10,741 nt of DNA, taken from Rhodospirillales bacterium (GTDB lineage: Bacteria > Pseudomonadota > Alphaproteobacteria > Rhodospirillales > Casp-alpha2). Shown here piece by piece: positions 1-7,804 of this stretch. The stretch covers positions 1-10,741 of the forward strand of contig JANQIJ010000396.1 of the NCBI GenBank assembly GCA_028282185.1, given 5' to 3'. Under the pieces are notes generated by a model. That model was not told the origin of the DNA. It was given only the letters and a program-made list of their open reading frames with translations, and did no database searches. Position 1 is the stretch's first letter. Each line of letters opens with the position of its first letter. The position numbers and the translations under genes were made by a program.

Positions 1-2129
1 CGCCCCCGACGGCCGTTCCCGCGCGTCCCCAGCCACCAGCGGACGACGGTCCCGAACAACCCTCGCCCGCCTTGCCGGAGGTCGCCGGTGAAGACGCCCT
101 CCCGGTCAAACTGCTCGCCGACGAAATGAGCTTCGACCAGGAAAACGGCACCGTGTCCGCCATCGGCAGTGTCGAGGTCACCTATGGCGAGCGGACCCTG
201 CTCGCCGACAAGGTGACATACAATCAAAACACCGACATCGTCATCGCCGTCGGCCAGGTCACGATTCTCGAGCCAACGGGCGAGACGGTCTTCGCCGAAC
301 AAGTGACCCTGACGGGCGACTTGAAAGAAGGGCTGGTCCGCAACATCGGCGTCATTCTTGCCGACCGGTCGCGTCTGGCGGCGCATGGCGCGAAACGCAG
401 CGGCGGCGTGGTGACGGAACTGCGTCAAGGTGTTTATTCGCCGTGCAACTTGTGCGAGGACGACCCGGACAAGGCCCCCCTATGGCAGATCAAGGCGGTT
501 CGCGTCATTCACGACCAGCGTTCGAAGACCATCGAGTACCGGGATGCCTGGCTGGAGGTCTATGGCGTACCGGTGGCTTACACGCCTTATTTCATTCACC
601 CGGACCCGACGATTCGGCGCAAGGCCGGCTTCCTCGCACCGGGGTTTGGCGGGTCTTCCGATTTGGGCTTCGTTGTCCGCACCCCCTATTTCTATCCGAT
701 CAATGAATCGGCCGATATCACCTTCGCCCCGGCTTTTTCCGAAGAAGAGGGCCTGCTGGCCGCCTTGGATTATCGGCATCGCTTCCGGGACGGACGTTTG
801 GATGCGGAAGTCAGCGGCATCAATGATTCCGAAGACGATTTTCGCGGACACATCAAAGCCGAAGGACGGATGGATTTGGACGAGACTTGGCGCGCCGGTT
901 TCGACGTTCACCGGGCAACCGACGATACATACCTGCGGCGCTTTGGTTTTGAGTCTCCTTCCGTGCTTGAAAGCCGGGTCTTCGCCGAAGGTTTTCGCGG
1001 ACGCAACTACCTCGCGGTCAACGCGTTTTCGTTTCAGGACCTGCGGGCCGATTCCGACAACATCGACAGCCCCACCGTGCTTCCCCTGGTCGAATTTCAA
1101 CACGTCGGCGAACCGGACCGGCTGGGCGGCAATTTCACCCTCGATGGCGACCTCCTGGTCATCGCACGCGACGAAACCGGCAACGACACCCGTCGGCTTT
1201 CCCTGCGACCGGCGTGGAACCGGCGTTTTTCCGATTCTGTCGGCAATCTGTTCGGCTTGTCCGCCGGGGTATTCGCGGATGCCTATCACGTCAGCGACGT
1301 ATCTCGCCCGAACGGAATCAAGTTCTCGGGCGTCACCGGGCGCGTTCACCCCTACGCGGCGGCCGATTGGCGTTTCCCCTTGGTCAGCGATTTCCGCGGT
1401 GCCAGTCAGTCGCTGGAACCGATCGTGCAGCTTGTGACCAGTCCAAACGGTGGCAACCCCAGCGCGATCCCCAATGAGGACAGCCAGGAATTTGAATTCG
1501 ACGACACCAATCTGTTCGAGATCAACCGTTTCGGCGGGATCGACCGGGTCGAAGGCGGCACCCGCCTGAACTATGGCCTGCGCTGGGGCCTGTTCGGGCC
1601 GACAGGCGGCAATATGACCGTCCTCGTCGGACAAACCTTCCGGTTCGCGCCCGACGATACCTTCGCGGGCGGCAGCGGCCTCGAAGACGACCTTTCAGAT
1701 ATCGTCATGGCCGTGCGCCTCAACCCGAACGAAACCGTCAACCTGGACTATCGCACGCAATTGTCCAAGGACGGCTTTTCCGCCCGGCGCCACCAGTTGG
1801 AAGGAACCTTGGGTGTTCCGTTGTTGCGCGCCTCGACAAGCTACTTCTTCTTCGAGCAGCAGGAAGGCAGCGAGTTTCCGAGCCGCGAAGAACTGAACAT
1901 CACTGTCCGATCGCAGTTGTCACAAAACTGGCGAACCAATCTGCGGGCGATCCGCGATTTGGCCGCGGACGAAATGCGGTCGATCTCGGCGGATTTGGTT
2001 TACGAAGACGAATGCCTGGTCGTTACGACGCGTATCTCGCGCACCTTCTTCAGTGATCGAGACCTCTCGCCCTCGGACTCGTTTACGATTAATCTGCTTC
2101 TCAAGACCCTGGGCCAGGTCACCTTCTAG
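1..2129 (+). CDS. lptD: LPS-assembly protein LptD (5'-partial)
   Basis: Outer-membrane beta-barrel of the LPS transport machine, which with the lipoprotein LptE inserts lipopolysaccharide into the outer leaflet. The frame is open from base 3, so the true start and signal peptide lie outside the window; the TTG at 72 is only the first start-like codon in frame. The visible 708 residues begin with a Pro-rich linker, then an LptA/OstA-like N-terminal domain (about bases 100-390), then the family's conserved junction: a CxxC pair (codons at 444 and 453), the motifs PLWQIKA and YGVPVAYTPYF, and a Lys-Ala-Gly-Phe-Leu-Ala-Pro stretch. The rest is barrel-like and ends in the typical DECLVVTTRISRTF region. 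E. coli LptD is about 784 aa, so roughly the first tens of residues are missing. A third Cys is at 2013-2015. It is first in the visible lptD-surA-pdxA-rsmA cluster. The family call is firm; the 5' end is not visible. Confidence 0.95.
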   Translation, partial: PPTAVPARPQPPADDGPEQPSPALPEVAGEDALPVKLLADEMSFDQENGTVSAIGSVEVTYGERTLLADKVTYNQNTDIVIAVGQVTILEPTGETVFAEQVTLTGDLKEGLVRNIGVILADRSRLAAHGAKRSGGVVTELRQGVYSPCNLCEDDPDKAPLWQIKAVRVIHDQRSKTIEYRDAWLEVYGVPVAYTPYFIHPDPTIRRKAGFLAPGFGGSSDLGFVVRTPYFYPINESADITFAPAFSEEEGLLAALDYRHRFRDGRLDAEVSGINDSEDDFRGHIKAEGRMDLDETWRAGFDVHRATDDTYLRRFGFESPSVLESRVFAEGFRGRNYLAVNAFSFQDLRADSDNIDSPTVLPLVEFQHVGEPDRLGGNFTLDGDLLVIARDETGNDTRRLSLRPAWNRRFSDSVGNLFGLSAGVFADAYHVSDVSRPNGIKFSGVTGRVHPYAAADWRFPLVSDFRGASQSLEPIVQLVTSPNGGNPSAIPNEDSQEFEFDDTNLFEINRFGGIDRVEGGTRLNYGLRWGLFGPTGGNMTVLVGQTFRFAPDDTFAGGSGLEDDLSDIVMAVRLNPNETVNLDYRTQLSKDGFSARRHQLEGTLGVPLLRASTSYFFFEQQEGSEFPSREELNITVRSQLSQNWRTNLRAIRDLAADEMRSISADLVYEDECLVVTTRISRTFFSDRDLSPSDSFTINLLLKTLGQVTF

Positions 2130-2141
2130 CGACGGCATCAC

Positions 2142-3434
2142 ATGAAACGCAACATCCTGAAAATCAGCCGTTTGGGTCTGCCCGCCGCCATGGTTGTTGC
2201 GCTTTGGCTCAGCGTGGCGGGCGAACCCCAGGCCCAGCGAATGGGCATCATCGCGACAGTCAACAACACACCGATTTCCGAATACGACCTGCAGGCCAGG
2301 ATGTCGATCGTTATGGCGTTCTCCGGCCTGCCCAGGAATCAGCAAACCGTGCGAGACTTGGCGCCCAAGGTTGTCCAGATACTGATCGAGGAAGAACTCA
2401 AACGCCAGGAAGCCGAAAATCTGGGCATCGAGATCAGCGAAGCGGATGTTGATATTGCCGTCCGTCAATTCGAAGAAGCGCGCAACATGTCACCGGGCGG
2501 CCTCAACGACATGATGGCCCGCCTTGGGCTGGGTGAAGACGCCATTCGGCAGCAGATCGAGGCCGACTTGGGATGGAACCGGGCCCTGCGCGCCCGGTTC
2601 CGCGCCCTGACGACGATTCCCGAAGAAGAGGTCGATGAGGAAATCGCGCGCATGGAGGCGAACAAGGGCCAACCGGTCGTCCTCCTGTCCGAAATCTACC
2701 TGCCGGTGGACACGCCGGACAAGGAACCCGAAGTCAAGCAAATGGCCGGAAAGATTCTTGGGGAATTGCAACGCGGGGTCAGGTTCCCGGCCCTCGCATC
2801 AACATTTTCGCAAAGTGCCACCGCCGCCGTGGGCGGGGATTTGGGCTGGGTGCCCTTCGACAGTTTGCCATCGGAAACCCAGACCGCCCTGTCGAACATG
2901 CAAGTCGGTGAGATCAGCGAACCAATTCGCACGAACGCCGGATACCGGATCGTTTGGTATCGGGAACAGCGCGTTTCGCAGGGTGCGTCCGGTCCCGCCG
3001 TCGATCCGAAAATCGACCTCCAACAGGTGTTCATCCCCGTCGACAATGCGTCCTCGGCAAGCGAGGTGGGAACGAAGATGTCGCTCGCCAGGCGTCTTGC
3101 CCTGCGCAGCGATTCTTGTGAAGCGATGGCAAGCCTGCCCAATCGCGTCGCCGGTGGCCTGACGGAATCACGCTCCAATCTGCGCATGAGCCAGCTGGCA
3201 CCCAATGTGCGCGACACTGTTAAGGATCTTCCGGACGGACAGGTCAGCGCACCGCTAAAGGTTCCAGGCGCCATCTTGCTTTTCATGATCTGCGAACGTG
3301 AAGTTGCCGATGTCGAGCAGTTGCAGCGGGAAAACGTCCGCGAACGCCTGATCAATGAGCGCCTGAACCTGGCCGCCCGGCAGTACCTGCGTGACCTCAA
3401 ACGCAGCGCGTTCATCGAACAGCGCCGCCGATAA
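2142..3434 (+). CDS. surA: Periplasmic chaperone / peptidyl-prolyl isomerase SurA
   Basis: Periplasmic chaperone with parvulin-type prolyl isomerase domains that escorts unfolded outer-membrane proteins, including LptD, to the BAM complex. The 430-aa product starts with a Sec signal peptide (basic KRNILKISR, hydrophobic core at residues 12-26, probable cleavage after PQA near residue 31). A SurA N-terminal chaperone domain follows (about 35-160, opening with IATVNNTPISEYDL). Next comes a parvulin domain (about 178-280) with the hallmark GGDLGWVP and the GEISEPIRTNAGYRIV segment. A second, weaker parvulin-like region spans about 290-390, with a helical C-terminus. Length matches E. coli SurA (428 aa). 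The ATG is 12 bp after the lptD stop with no strong Shine-Dalgarno, so translation is probably coupled to lptD. The neighbour is a known SurA client, which supports the call. Confidence 0.95.
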   Translation: MKRNILKISRLGLPAAMVVALWLSVAGEPQAQRMGIIATVNNTPISEYDLQARMSIVMAFSGLPRNQQTVRDLAPKVVQILIEEELKRQEAENLGIEISEADVDIAVRQFEEARNMSPGGLNDMMARLGLGEDAIRQQIEADLGWNRALRARFRALTTIPEEEVDEEIARMEANKGQPVVLLSEIYLPVDTPDKEPEVKQMAGKILGELQRGVRFPALASTFSQSATAAVGGDLGWVPFDSLPSETQTALSNMQVGEISEPIRTNAGYRIVWYREQRVSQGASGPAVDPKIDLQQVFIPVDNASSASEVGTKMSLARRLALRSDSCEAMASLPNRVAGGLTESRSNLRMSQLAPNVRDTVKDLPDGQVSAPLKVPGAILLFMICEREVADVEQLQRENVRERLINERLNLAARQYLRDLKRSAFIEQRRR

Positions 3435-3472
3435 GCGCCCTTACCGGCCGGCATCGCGCTGGGGAAAAGACA

Positions 3473-4491
3473 ATGTCGCGCAAGGGAACTACCGACCTAC
3501 CGCCGATCGCCCTGACCATGGGCGATCCCGCGGGTGTCGGAGGCGAGATCACGCTTTTGGCGAAGACGCGGGCGGGTGCCGCGTTGTCCCGGTTTTTCGT
3601 GGTTGATGACCCGACGCGCCTGCGTCGCCTCGCGGCGCGCCTGGGCCTGAGCCTCGAAATCGTCGAAATCGACGATCCGGCGGAAGCCAAGGCACTGGCA
3701 CCGGAAATCCTGCCGGTGATCGCCGAACCGTTGCCCGAACCGCCGGTCGCCGGATGCCCCAACACCGCCAACGCCGGCGCGGTGATCCACGCCATCGACC
3801 GGGCCGTCGGCTTCGCCGCGGATGGACGGGCGGCCGGCGTGGTCACCAATCCGATCCAAAAATCGGCGCTTTATGCAGCGGGGTTTTCGCATCCCGGACA
3901 TACGGAATACCTGGCCGAGATTTCCGGCGGCGGCGTTCCGGTAATGATGTTGGCCTGCGCTGGCTTGCGGACCGTTCCCGTGACCGTCCATCTGGGCTTG
4001 CGCGACGCCATCGACCGGCTGTCCGGCGACGACATCGTCACCAAGTCGAAGATCACCGCCGCCGCCCTGGAACGCGATTTCGGCATCGGCCGTCCGCGCC
4101 TGGCGGTCGCCGGCCTCAATCCCCATGCCGGCGAAGACGGCGCCATGGGATCGGAAGACCGGGACATCGTCGAGCCCGCGGTCCAACGCCTGCGGGCCGA
4201 GGGCGTGGAAGCTGTGGGTCCCCTCCCCCCGATACGATGTTCAGTCCGCGCGCGAGAGAGACCTATGACGCCGCCATTTGCATGTACCACGATCAGGCCT
4301 TGATCCCGGTCAAGACGATCGATTTCGACGGCGGAGTCAACATCACGCTCGGTCTTGAGATCGTCCGCACCTCGCCCGACCACGGCACGGCCTTGGACAT
4401 TGCGGGCACCGGTCGGGCATCGGAACGCAGCCTTGTCGCCGCCATCCGCATGGCGGCCGAAATCGCCGCCCATCGGGCACGAGCGGCGTGA
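3473..4491 (+). CDS. pdxA: 4-hydroxythreonine-4-phosphate dehydrogenase PdxA, frame-shifted as given
   Basis: Divalent-metal-dependent NAD(P)+ dehydrogenase that oxidises 4-phosphohydroxy-L-threonine in the DXP-dependent pyridoxal 5'-phosphate pathway; cytoplasmic. The first frame (ATG 3473, stop 4301-4303) encodes the N-terminal part: TMGDPAGVGGE (most homologues have GIGPE), VTNPIQK, the GHTEYLAEISG metal-ligand His (residue 143) and the NPHAGE ligand His (218). After LPP at about 4221-4230, homology continues in another frame with DTMFSPRARETYDAA, then CMYHDQALIPVKT with the third ligand His (4288-4290), and RTSPDHGTALDIAGTG, to the stop at 4489-4491. Adding one C to the C6 run at 4225-4230 restores a single product of about 339 aa, close to E. 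coli's 329. The ATG follows a GGGGA box with 8 nt spacing. The frameshift is probably a homopolymer sequence error, but a real mutation is possible. Confidence 0.92.
4221..4231 (+). other. Frameshift site in pdxA (C6 run)
   Basis: The bases are CCCTCCCCCCG. Read in the pdxA frame they give Pro-Leu-Pro-Pro and then a non-homologous tail of about 23 residues ending at 4303. With one more C the expected Pro-Leu-Pro-Pro-Asp-Thr-Met-Phe continues. The last seven bases (4225-4231) also fit the X_XXY_YYZ form of a -1 slippery heptamer in the incoming frame. A missing base in a homopolymer is the simpler explanation. Confidence 0.9.
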
Positions 4492-5321
4492 CACCGGACC
4501 TGCCGCCGTTGCGCGAAGTCATTCGCGCCCATGGGCTCGGGGCCCGAAAATCGCTCGGCCAGCACTTCCTGTTGGACACCAATCTGACGGATCGCATCGC
4601 CCGCGCCGCCGGCGATCTTGATCAAGTCAATATCATCGAGGTCGGCTCCGGGCCAGGCGGCCTCACGCGATCGCTGTTGTCGCAAAATAACGGCCATGTT
4701 TGGGCCCTGGAGAAAGATGATCGCTGCCTCGCCGCCCTTGACGATCTCAAGCGCCACTATCCGGATCGCTTGACGATCGTCGCCGGCGATGCCACGCAGG
4801 CCGACCTGACGGCCCTGGTGCCGGCGCCCCGCGCCATCGTCGCCAATCTGCCTTACAACGTATCGACCGTCTTGTTGCTTGGCTGGCTGTCCCGGGCAAC
4901 GGCCTACGACCGCATGATCCTGATGTTCCAAAAAGAGGTCGCTGATCGCCTGACCGCCGATCCCGGAACGAAAACCTACGGCCGATTGTCCGTCATGACG
5001 CAATGGCGCTGCCGCGTCCGGGCCCTGTTCAATGTATCGAAAGAGGCTTTCACTCCGCCGCCCAAGGTGGCCTCGACGGTGGTCGAATTGCTGCCCCGCG
5101 CCGAACCCCTGGCGCCCGCCGATCCCGACGCCCTGAAACGCGTCACCCAGGCGGCCTTCGGCCAGCGGCGCAAGATGCTGCGCGCCAGCCTGAAATCGCT
5201 CAACCTGGACCCGGCCGAGGTCGGCCTGGACCCCAGGGCGCGGGCCGAAATGTTGACGGTGGAAGAGTTTTGCGCGCTCGCGTGCCTGCTATCGAGCGGT
5301 AGGGCCAAGACCCCACCGTGA
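4488..5321 (+). CDS. rsmA: 16S rRNA (adenine1518/1519-N6)-dimethyltransferase RsmA/KsgA
   Basis: Uses S-adenosylmethionine to dimethylate two adjacent adenines in the 3'-terminal helix 45 of 16S rRNA, a late step in 30S maturation; loss typically gives kasugamycin resistance. The 277-aa protein has the family N-terminus RKSLGQHFL (residues 20-28), SAM motif I EVGSGPGG (51-58), the acidic ribose-binding Glu in ALEKD (75), GDA (100-102), the catalytic NLPYNVS motif (120-126), FQKEVADRL (147-155) and FTPPPKVASTVV (188-199), followed by the small C-terminal helical domain. Length is usual for the family. The start is GTG, overlapping the pdxA stop as GTGA (4488-4491), the arrangement expected for translational coupling. 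No in-frame ATG gives a better start. Its stop is one base from the convergent gmk stop. Confidence 0.96.
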   Translation: MTPDLPPLREVIRAHGLGARKSLGQHFLLDTNLTDRIARAAGDLDQVNIIEVGSGPGGLTRSLLSQNNGHVWALEKDDRCLAALDDLKRHYPDRLTIVAGDATQADLTALVPAPRAIVANLPYNVSTVLLLGWLSRATAYDRMILMFQKEVADRLTADPGTKTYGRLSVMTQWRCRVRALFNVSKEAFTPPPKVASTVVELLPRAEPLAPADPDALKRVTQAAFGQRRKMLRASLKSLNLDPAEVGLDPRARAEMLTVEEFCALACLLSSGRAKTPP

Positions 5322-5322
5322 G

Positions 5323-5955
5323 CTAACCTTCGACTCCCATGCCGCGAACGAAATCAACCAAGCCCGTTTGACGTTCCTTGCTGAGCCGTTCGGCCCTGAG
5401 GATCGCGCGGACGTTCTCGACGCTTTCGTCCAGGTCCGCGTTGACGACGATGTAGTCATATTCCGCATAATGGCTCATTTCCGATTTCGCGCGGGCCATG
5501 CGCCCGGCCACGACCGCGTCGGAATCCTGACCGCGGCCCCTAAGGCGTTTGTCCAGTTCGTCGATACTGGGCGGCAGGATAAAGACACTGACCAAATGTT
5601 CGCGCGCGTTTTCGCGCAGCTTTCGCGTGCCCTGCCAATCGACATCGAACAACACGTCCTTGCCTTCGGCCAGGGTGTCCCAAACAGGTTTCTTCGGCGT
5701 GCCGTAGGAATTGTCGAAAACCGTCGCGTGTTCCAGGAACTCGCCCGCCCGGACCATCTCGTCGAAACGTTCCTGATCATAGAAAAAGTAATCGCGGCCA
5801 TCGATTTCGCCGGGACGCATGGGCCGGGTGGTAGCGGAGACCGACATCACGATCCCGTCCTCTTCCTCAAGCAAGCGACGGGAAATGCTCGTCTTGCCGG
5901 CCCCGGACGGCGAGGACAGCACCAACATCATGCCCCGCCGCGAAATGCTTACCAT
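5323..5955 (-). CDS. gmk: Guanylate kinase
   Basis: Cytoplasmic enzyme that phosphorylates GMP to GDP with ATP, essential for GTP/dGTP supply and for recycling guanine nucleotides after (p)ppGpp turnover. The 210-aa protein has the P-loop SSPSGAGKTS (residues 14-23), the GMP-binding VSATTRPMRPGE (39-50), GRDYFF (53-58), GEFLEHA (71-77), YGTPKKPV (84-91), the DVDWQG strand (104-109) and an Arg-rich lid around RLRGRGQDS (137-145). Length is typical (about 207 in E. coli). The ATG is preceded, 6 nt away, by a strong AAGGGGGGAG Shine-Dalgarno (5962-5971). It lies 49 bp downstream of yicC on the same strand, probably co-transcribed. Its end abuts the convergent rsmA with a single intervening base, so no dedicated terminator fits between them. 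Confidence 0.97.
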   Translation of the reverse strand: MVSISRRGMMLVLSSPSGAGKTSISRRLLEEEDGIVMSVSATTRPMRPGEIDGRDYFFYDQERFDEMVRAGEFLEHATVFDNSYGTPKKPVWDTLAEGKDVLFDVDWQGTRKLRENAREHLVSVFILPPSIDELDKRLRGRGQDSDAVVAGRMARAKSEMSHYAEYDYIVVNADLDESVENVRAILRAERLSKERQTGLVDFVRGMGVEG

Positions 5956-6004
5956 GACTCGCTCCCCCCTTCGTGTATCCGGCGCCTTGAAGGCGTTTTG
6001 CCGT

Positions 6005-6898
6005 TCATTCGATATTTTGAACCTGCTCGCGCAATTGGTCGATCACCGTTTTCAGCTCCAAACCCAGATTGGTCAATGCCGTATCCGGCGATTTCGAACA
6101 CAAGGTGTTGGCCTCGCGATTGAACTCCTGGCACAGGAAATCGAACCGCCGGCCGACCGCGCCGTCACCGCCGGCGATCAGGTCACGGGCCGCCGCCACA
6201 TGGGCGACCAGGCGATCCAGTTCCTCGCGCATATCGGCCTTGGTCATCAACAGGGCGGCTTCTTGGGCCAAACGTTCTTCCGGCAGTGCCGGATTGTCCG
6301 CGATCAAGGCGCCGACCTGTTCATTAAGCCGCGCACGAATGGCCTCCGGCTGCATCGCCGAAAGCGCCGCCGCCCGGGCCGTCAAGTCTTCGATCTCCGC
6401 GATCTGATCCTCCAACACCGTGGCAAGCCGCAATCCCTCCTCGCCGCGCATCCGCGCCAACTGGTCGAGGGCGGCCTCCAGATCGGCGGCCAGCGAGGCG
6501 TTTATCCGTGCTAGAGGCTCCCCGGCCAGGGTCGTCTCGACGGGTTCAATGACCCCGCGCAGACCCAGGATCCCGTCAAGAGACGGCGGTATCGCATCGG
6601 GCACCGCCGCCGCCAGGGTCGCAAGGCGCTCCAGGACCCGCGCCAGGTGGAGGTCATTGATCCGGTAAGCCGTTTCGCCCGCTTCGCGCCTGAGCGACAG
6701 ATTGACCGACAGGCTGCCGCGTTTGAATCGCGCCGCCACGGCCTTGCGAACGATGGGGTCCAGGCTCTCGAAACCCGGCGCCGGTCGAAACCGGACGTCC
6801 AGGCCCTTGGCATTGACGCTGCGCACTTCCCAGGTCCAGGCCTGATCGTCCTGGCTGCCTTCGGTACGGGCGAAACCGGTCATTGATTGGATGGGCAA
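6005..6898 (-). CDS. yicC: YicC/YloC family endoribonuclease
   Basis: UPF0701 protein; E. coli YicC and B. subtilis YloC are reported to have endoribonuclease activity or to promote RNA decay. The chosen product is 297 aa (E. coli about 287). It starts with the family signature SMTGFAR (residues 5-11), then WEVRSVNAKGLDVRFR (23-38) and RGSLSVNLSLRRE (60-72). The DUF1732 C-terminus carries KADMREELDRLVAH (220-233) and GRRFDFLCQEFNREANT (249-265). The frame stays open to 7132, but that upstream extension is basic and unlike the family. TTG at 6898 is preferred over ATG at 6883: a GGGAG box (6907-6911) sits 8 nt before the TTG but 23 nt before the ATG, and homologues usually have a few residues before SMTGF. 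Pairing with gmk is common in bacteria. The function call is by family only. Confidence 0.93.
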   Translation of the reverse strand: MPIQSMTGFARTEGSQDDQAWTWEVRSVNAKGLDVRFRPAPGFESLDPIVRKAVAARFKRGSLSVNLSLRREAGETAYRINDLHLARVLERLATLAAAVPDAIPPSLDGILGLRGVIEPVETTLAGEPLARINASLAADLEAALDQLARMRGEEGLRLATVLEDQIAEIEDLTARAAALSAMQPEAIRARLNEQVGALIADNPALPEERLAQEAALLMTKADMREELDRLVAHVAAARDLIAGGDGAVGRRFDFLCQEFNREANTLCSKSPDTALTNLGLELKTVIDQLREQVQNIE

Positions 6899-6925
6899 GC
6901 GTTCGTCTCCCGGTGGGTCTTCGCC

Positions 6926-6955
6926 CTTATAACCGCGCCCGGCACGGGGCTTCAA
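6926..6955 (-). promoter_or_regulatory. Candidate sigma-70-type promoter for yicC-gmk
   Basis: On the minus strand a TTGAAG box (6950-6955, 4/6 to TTGACA) and a TATAAG box (6926-6931, 5/6 to TATAAT) are separated by 18 bp. Transcription would start near 6919, giving a leader of about 21 nt that contains the GGGAG ribosome site (6907-6911) and ends at the TTG start. It was found by eye. The position makes sense, because yicC-gmk is cut off from the mltG operon by an opposite-strand gene and needs its own promoter. Confidence 0.4.
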
Positions 6956-7018
6956 GCGGGCGGGCCGGCAATGGGAGAACATCGGTCGCGCCGGGTTCCC
7001 CATGGACCGAGTGCGGCC

Positions 7019-7024
7019 TATAAC
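7019..7024 (+). promoter_or_regulatory. Possible -10 box of the SDR gene
   Basis: TATAAC (5/6 to TATAAT) lies 6 nt before the ATG at 7031. Initiation at the usual distance would fall at or within a base or two of the start codon, implying a leaderless or near-leaderless mRNA. No convincing -35 is seen (TTCCCC at 6996-7001 is poor), and no clear Shine-Dalgarno precedes the ATG. Tentative. Confidence 0.22.
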
Positions 7025-7030
7025 CAATGC

Positions 7031-7804
7031 ATGCGCGTCCCCGAAGCCAACAACATCCTGATCACTGGCGCCTCGAGCGGAATCGGCCAAGCCCTGGCGC
7101 TCGCCTATGCGGCGCCCGGCGTGACGCTGCATCTTTCCGGACGAGACACCAAGCGCACGGAATCCGTCGCCCAGGCCTGTCGCGATCGCGGCGCCGACGC
7201 CCGCCCCCGGGTGATCGACGTGACCGAAGCGGCGGCCATGGCAGCCTGGATCGCGGAGGCCGACGCGGCGACCCCGCTGGATCTGGTGATCGCCAATGCC
7301 GGCGTGTCCAATTCGACCTCGGGCGCCGGGGGAGACGCGGAAAAGGCCCGGCTGATCTTTCGGACCAACGTCGGCGGTGTGGTCAATACGGTGCTGCCGG
7401 CCATCGACGCCATGAAACCGCGCGGCCGGGGCCAGATCGCCTTGATCGCGTCGATCGCCGGGTTCCGCGGCCTTCCCACGTCATCGGCCTATTCGGCGTC
7501 GAAGGCAGCGGTCAAGAATTGGGGCGAGGCGCTACGCGGCGAGTTGTGGCAAACCGGGCTGCGGGTCAACGTGGTCTGTCCCGGTTGGGTGACCAGCCGG
7601 ATCACCGACGCCAACAAGTTCCCCATGCCGATGCTGATGCAGGCGGACAAGGCGGCCGGGATCATCAAGCGCGGCCTGGCCCGGGACAAGGCTCGTATCG
7701 TCTTTCCCTGGCCCATGCATCTGGGGGTTTGGCTGTTGAGCTTGCTGCCGCCGGCCTGGACCGATCCGATCCTGATCCGCGGCATGAAAGACAAGGAATG
7801 GTGA
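7031..7804 (+). CDS. SDR-family NAD(P)-dependent oxidoreductase
   Basis: Classical short-chain dehydrogenase/reductase with a Rossmann fold, 257 aa from the ATG at 7031. Visible motifs are the cofactor-binding TGASSGIG near the N-terminus (right after NNILI), NAGVSN, the catalytic Ser in IASIAGFRG, and the YSASKAAVKNWGEAL segment with the Tyr-x-x-x-Lys pair, then VNVVCPGWV. The frame extends upstream to 6887, but those 48 codons overlap the yicC start and do not look like SDR sequence. Starting two residues before VPEANN places the glycine motif where the family has it. The C-terminus (FPWPMHLGVWLLSLLPP) is hydrophobic and could touch a membrane or bind a lipophilic substrate; that is inference. 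Substrate and pathway cannot be read from the sequence, so no gene symbol is given. Divergent from yicC; its stop is 29 bp from that of the opposing mltG. Confidence 0.9.
   Translation: MRVPEANNILITGASSGIGQALALAYAAPGVTLHLSGRDTKRTESVAQACRDRGADARPRVIDVTEAAAMAAWIAEADAATPLDLVIANAGVSNSTSGAGGDAEKARLIFRTNVGGVVNTVLPAIDAMKPRGRGQIALIASIAGFRGLPTSSAYSASKAAVKNWGEALRGELWQTGLRVNVVCPGWVTSRITDANKFPMPMLMQADKAAGIIKRGLARDKARIVFPWPMHLGVWLLSLLPPAWTDPILIRGMKDKEW

Noticed and set aside
480..1634. A long open frame of 384 codons antisense to lptD
   Set aside because: lptD is certain on the other strand. The antisense product shows no recognisable family features, and long antisense frames are common in GC-rich genes.
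5368..6123. A plus-strand frame of 251 codons opposite gmk
   Set aside because: gmk has every kinase motif on the minus strand. The antisense product has no recognisable motif and no ribosome-binding site was seen.
6899..7132. N-terminal extension of YicC to an upstream ATG at 7132
   Set aside because: The extra 78 residues are not family-like, overlap the SDR gene, and sit upstream of a good promoter and Shine-Dalgarno for the TTG start.
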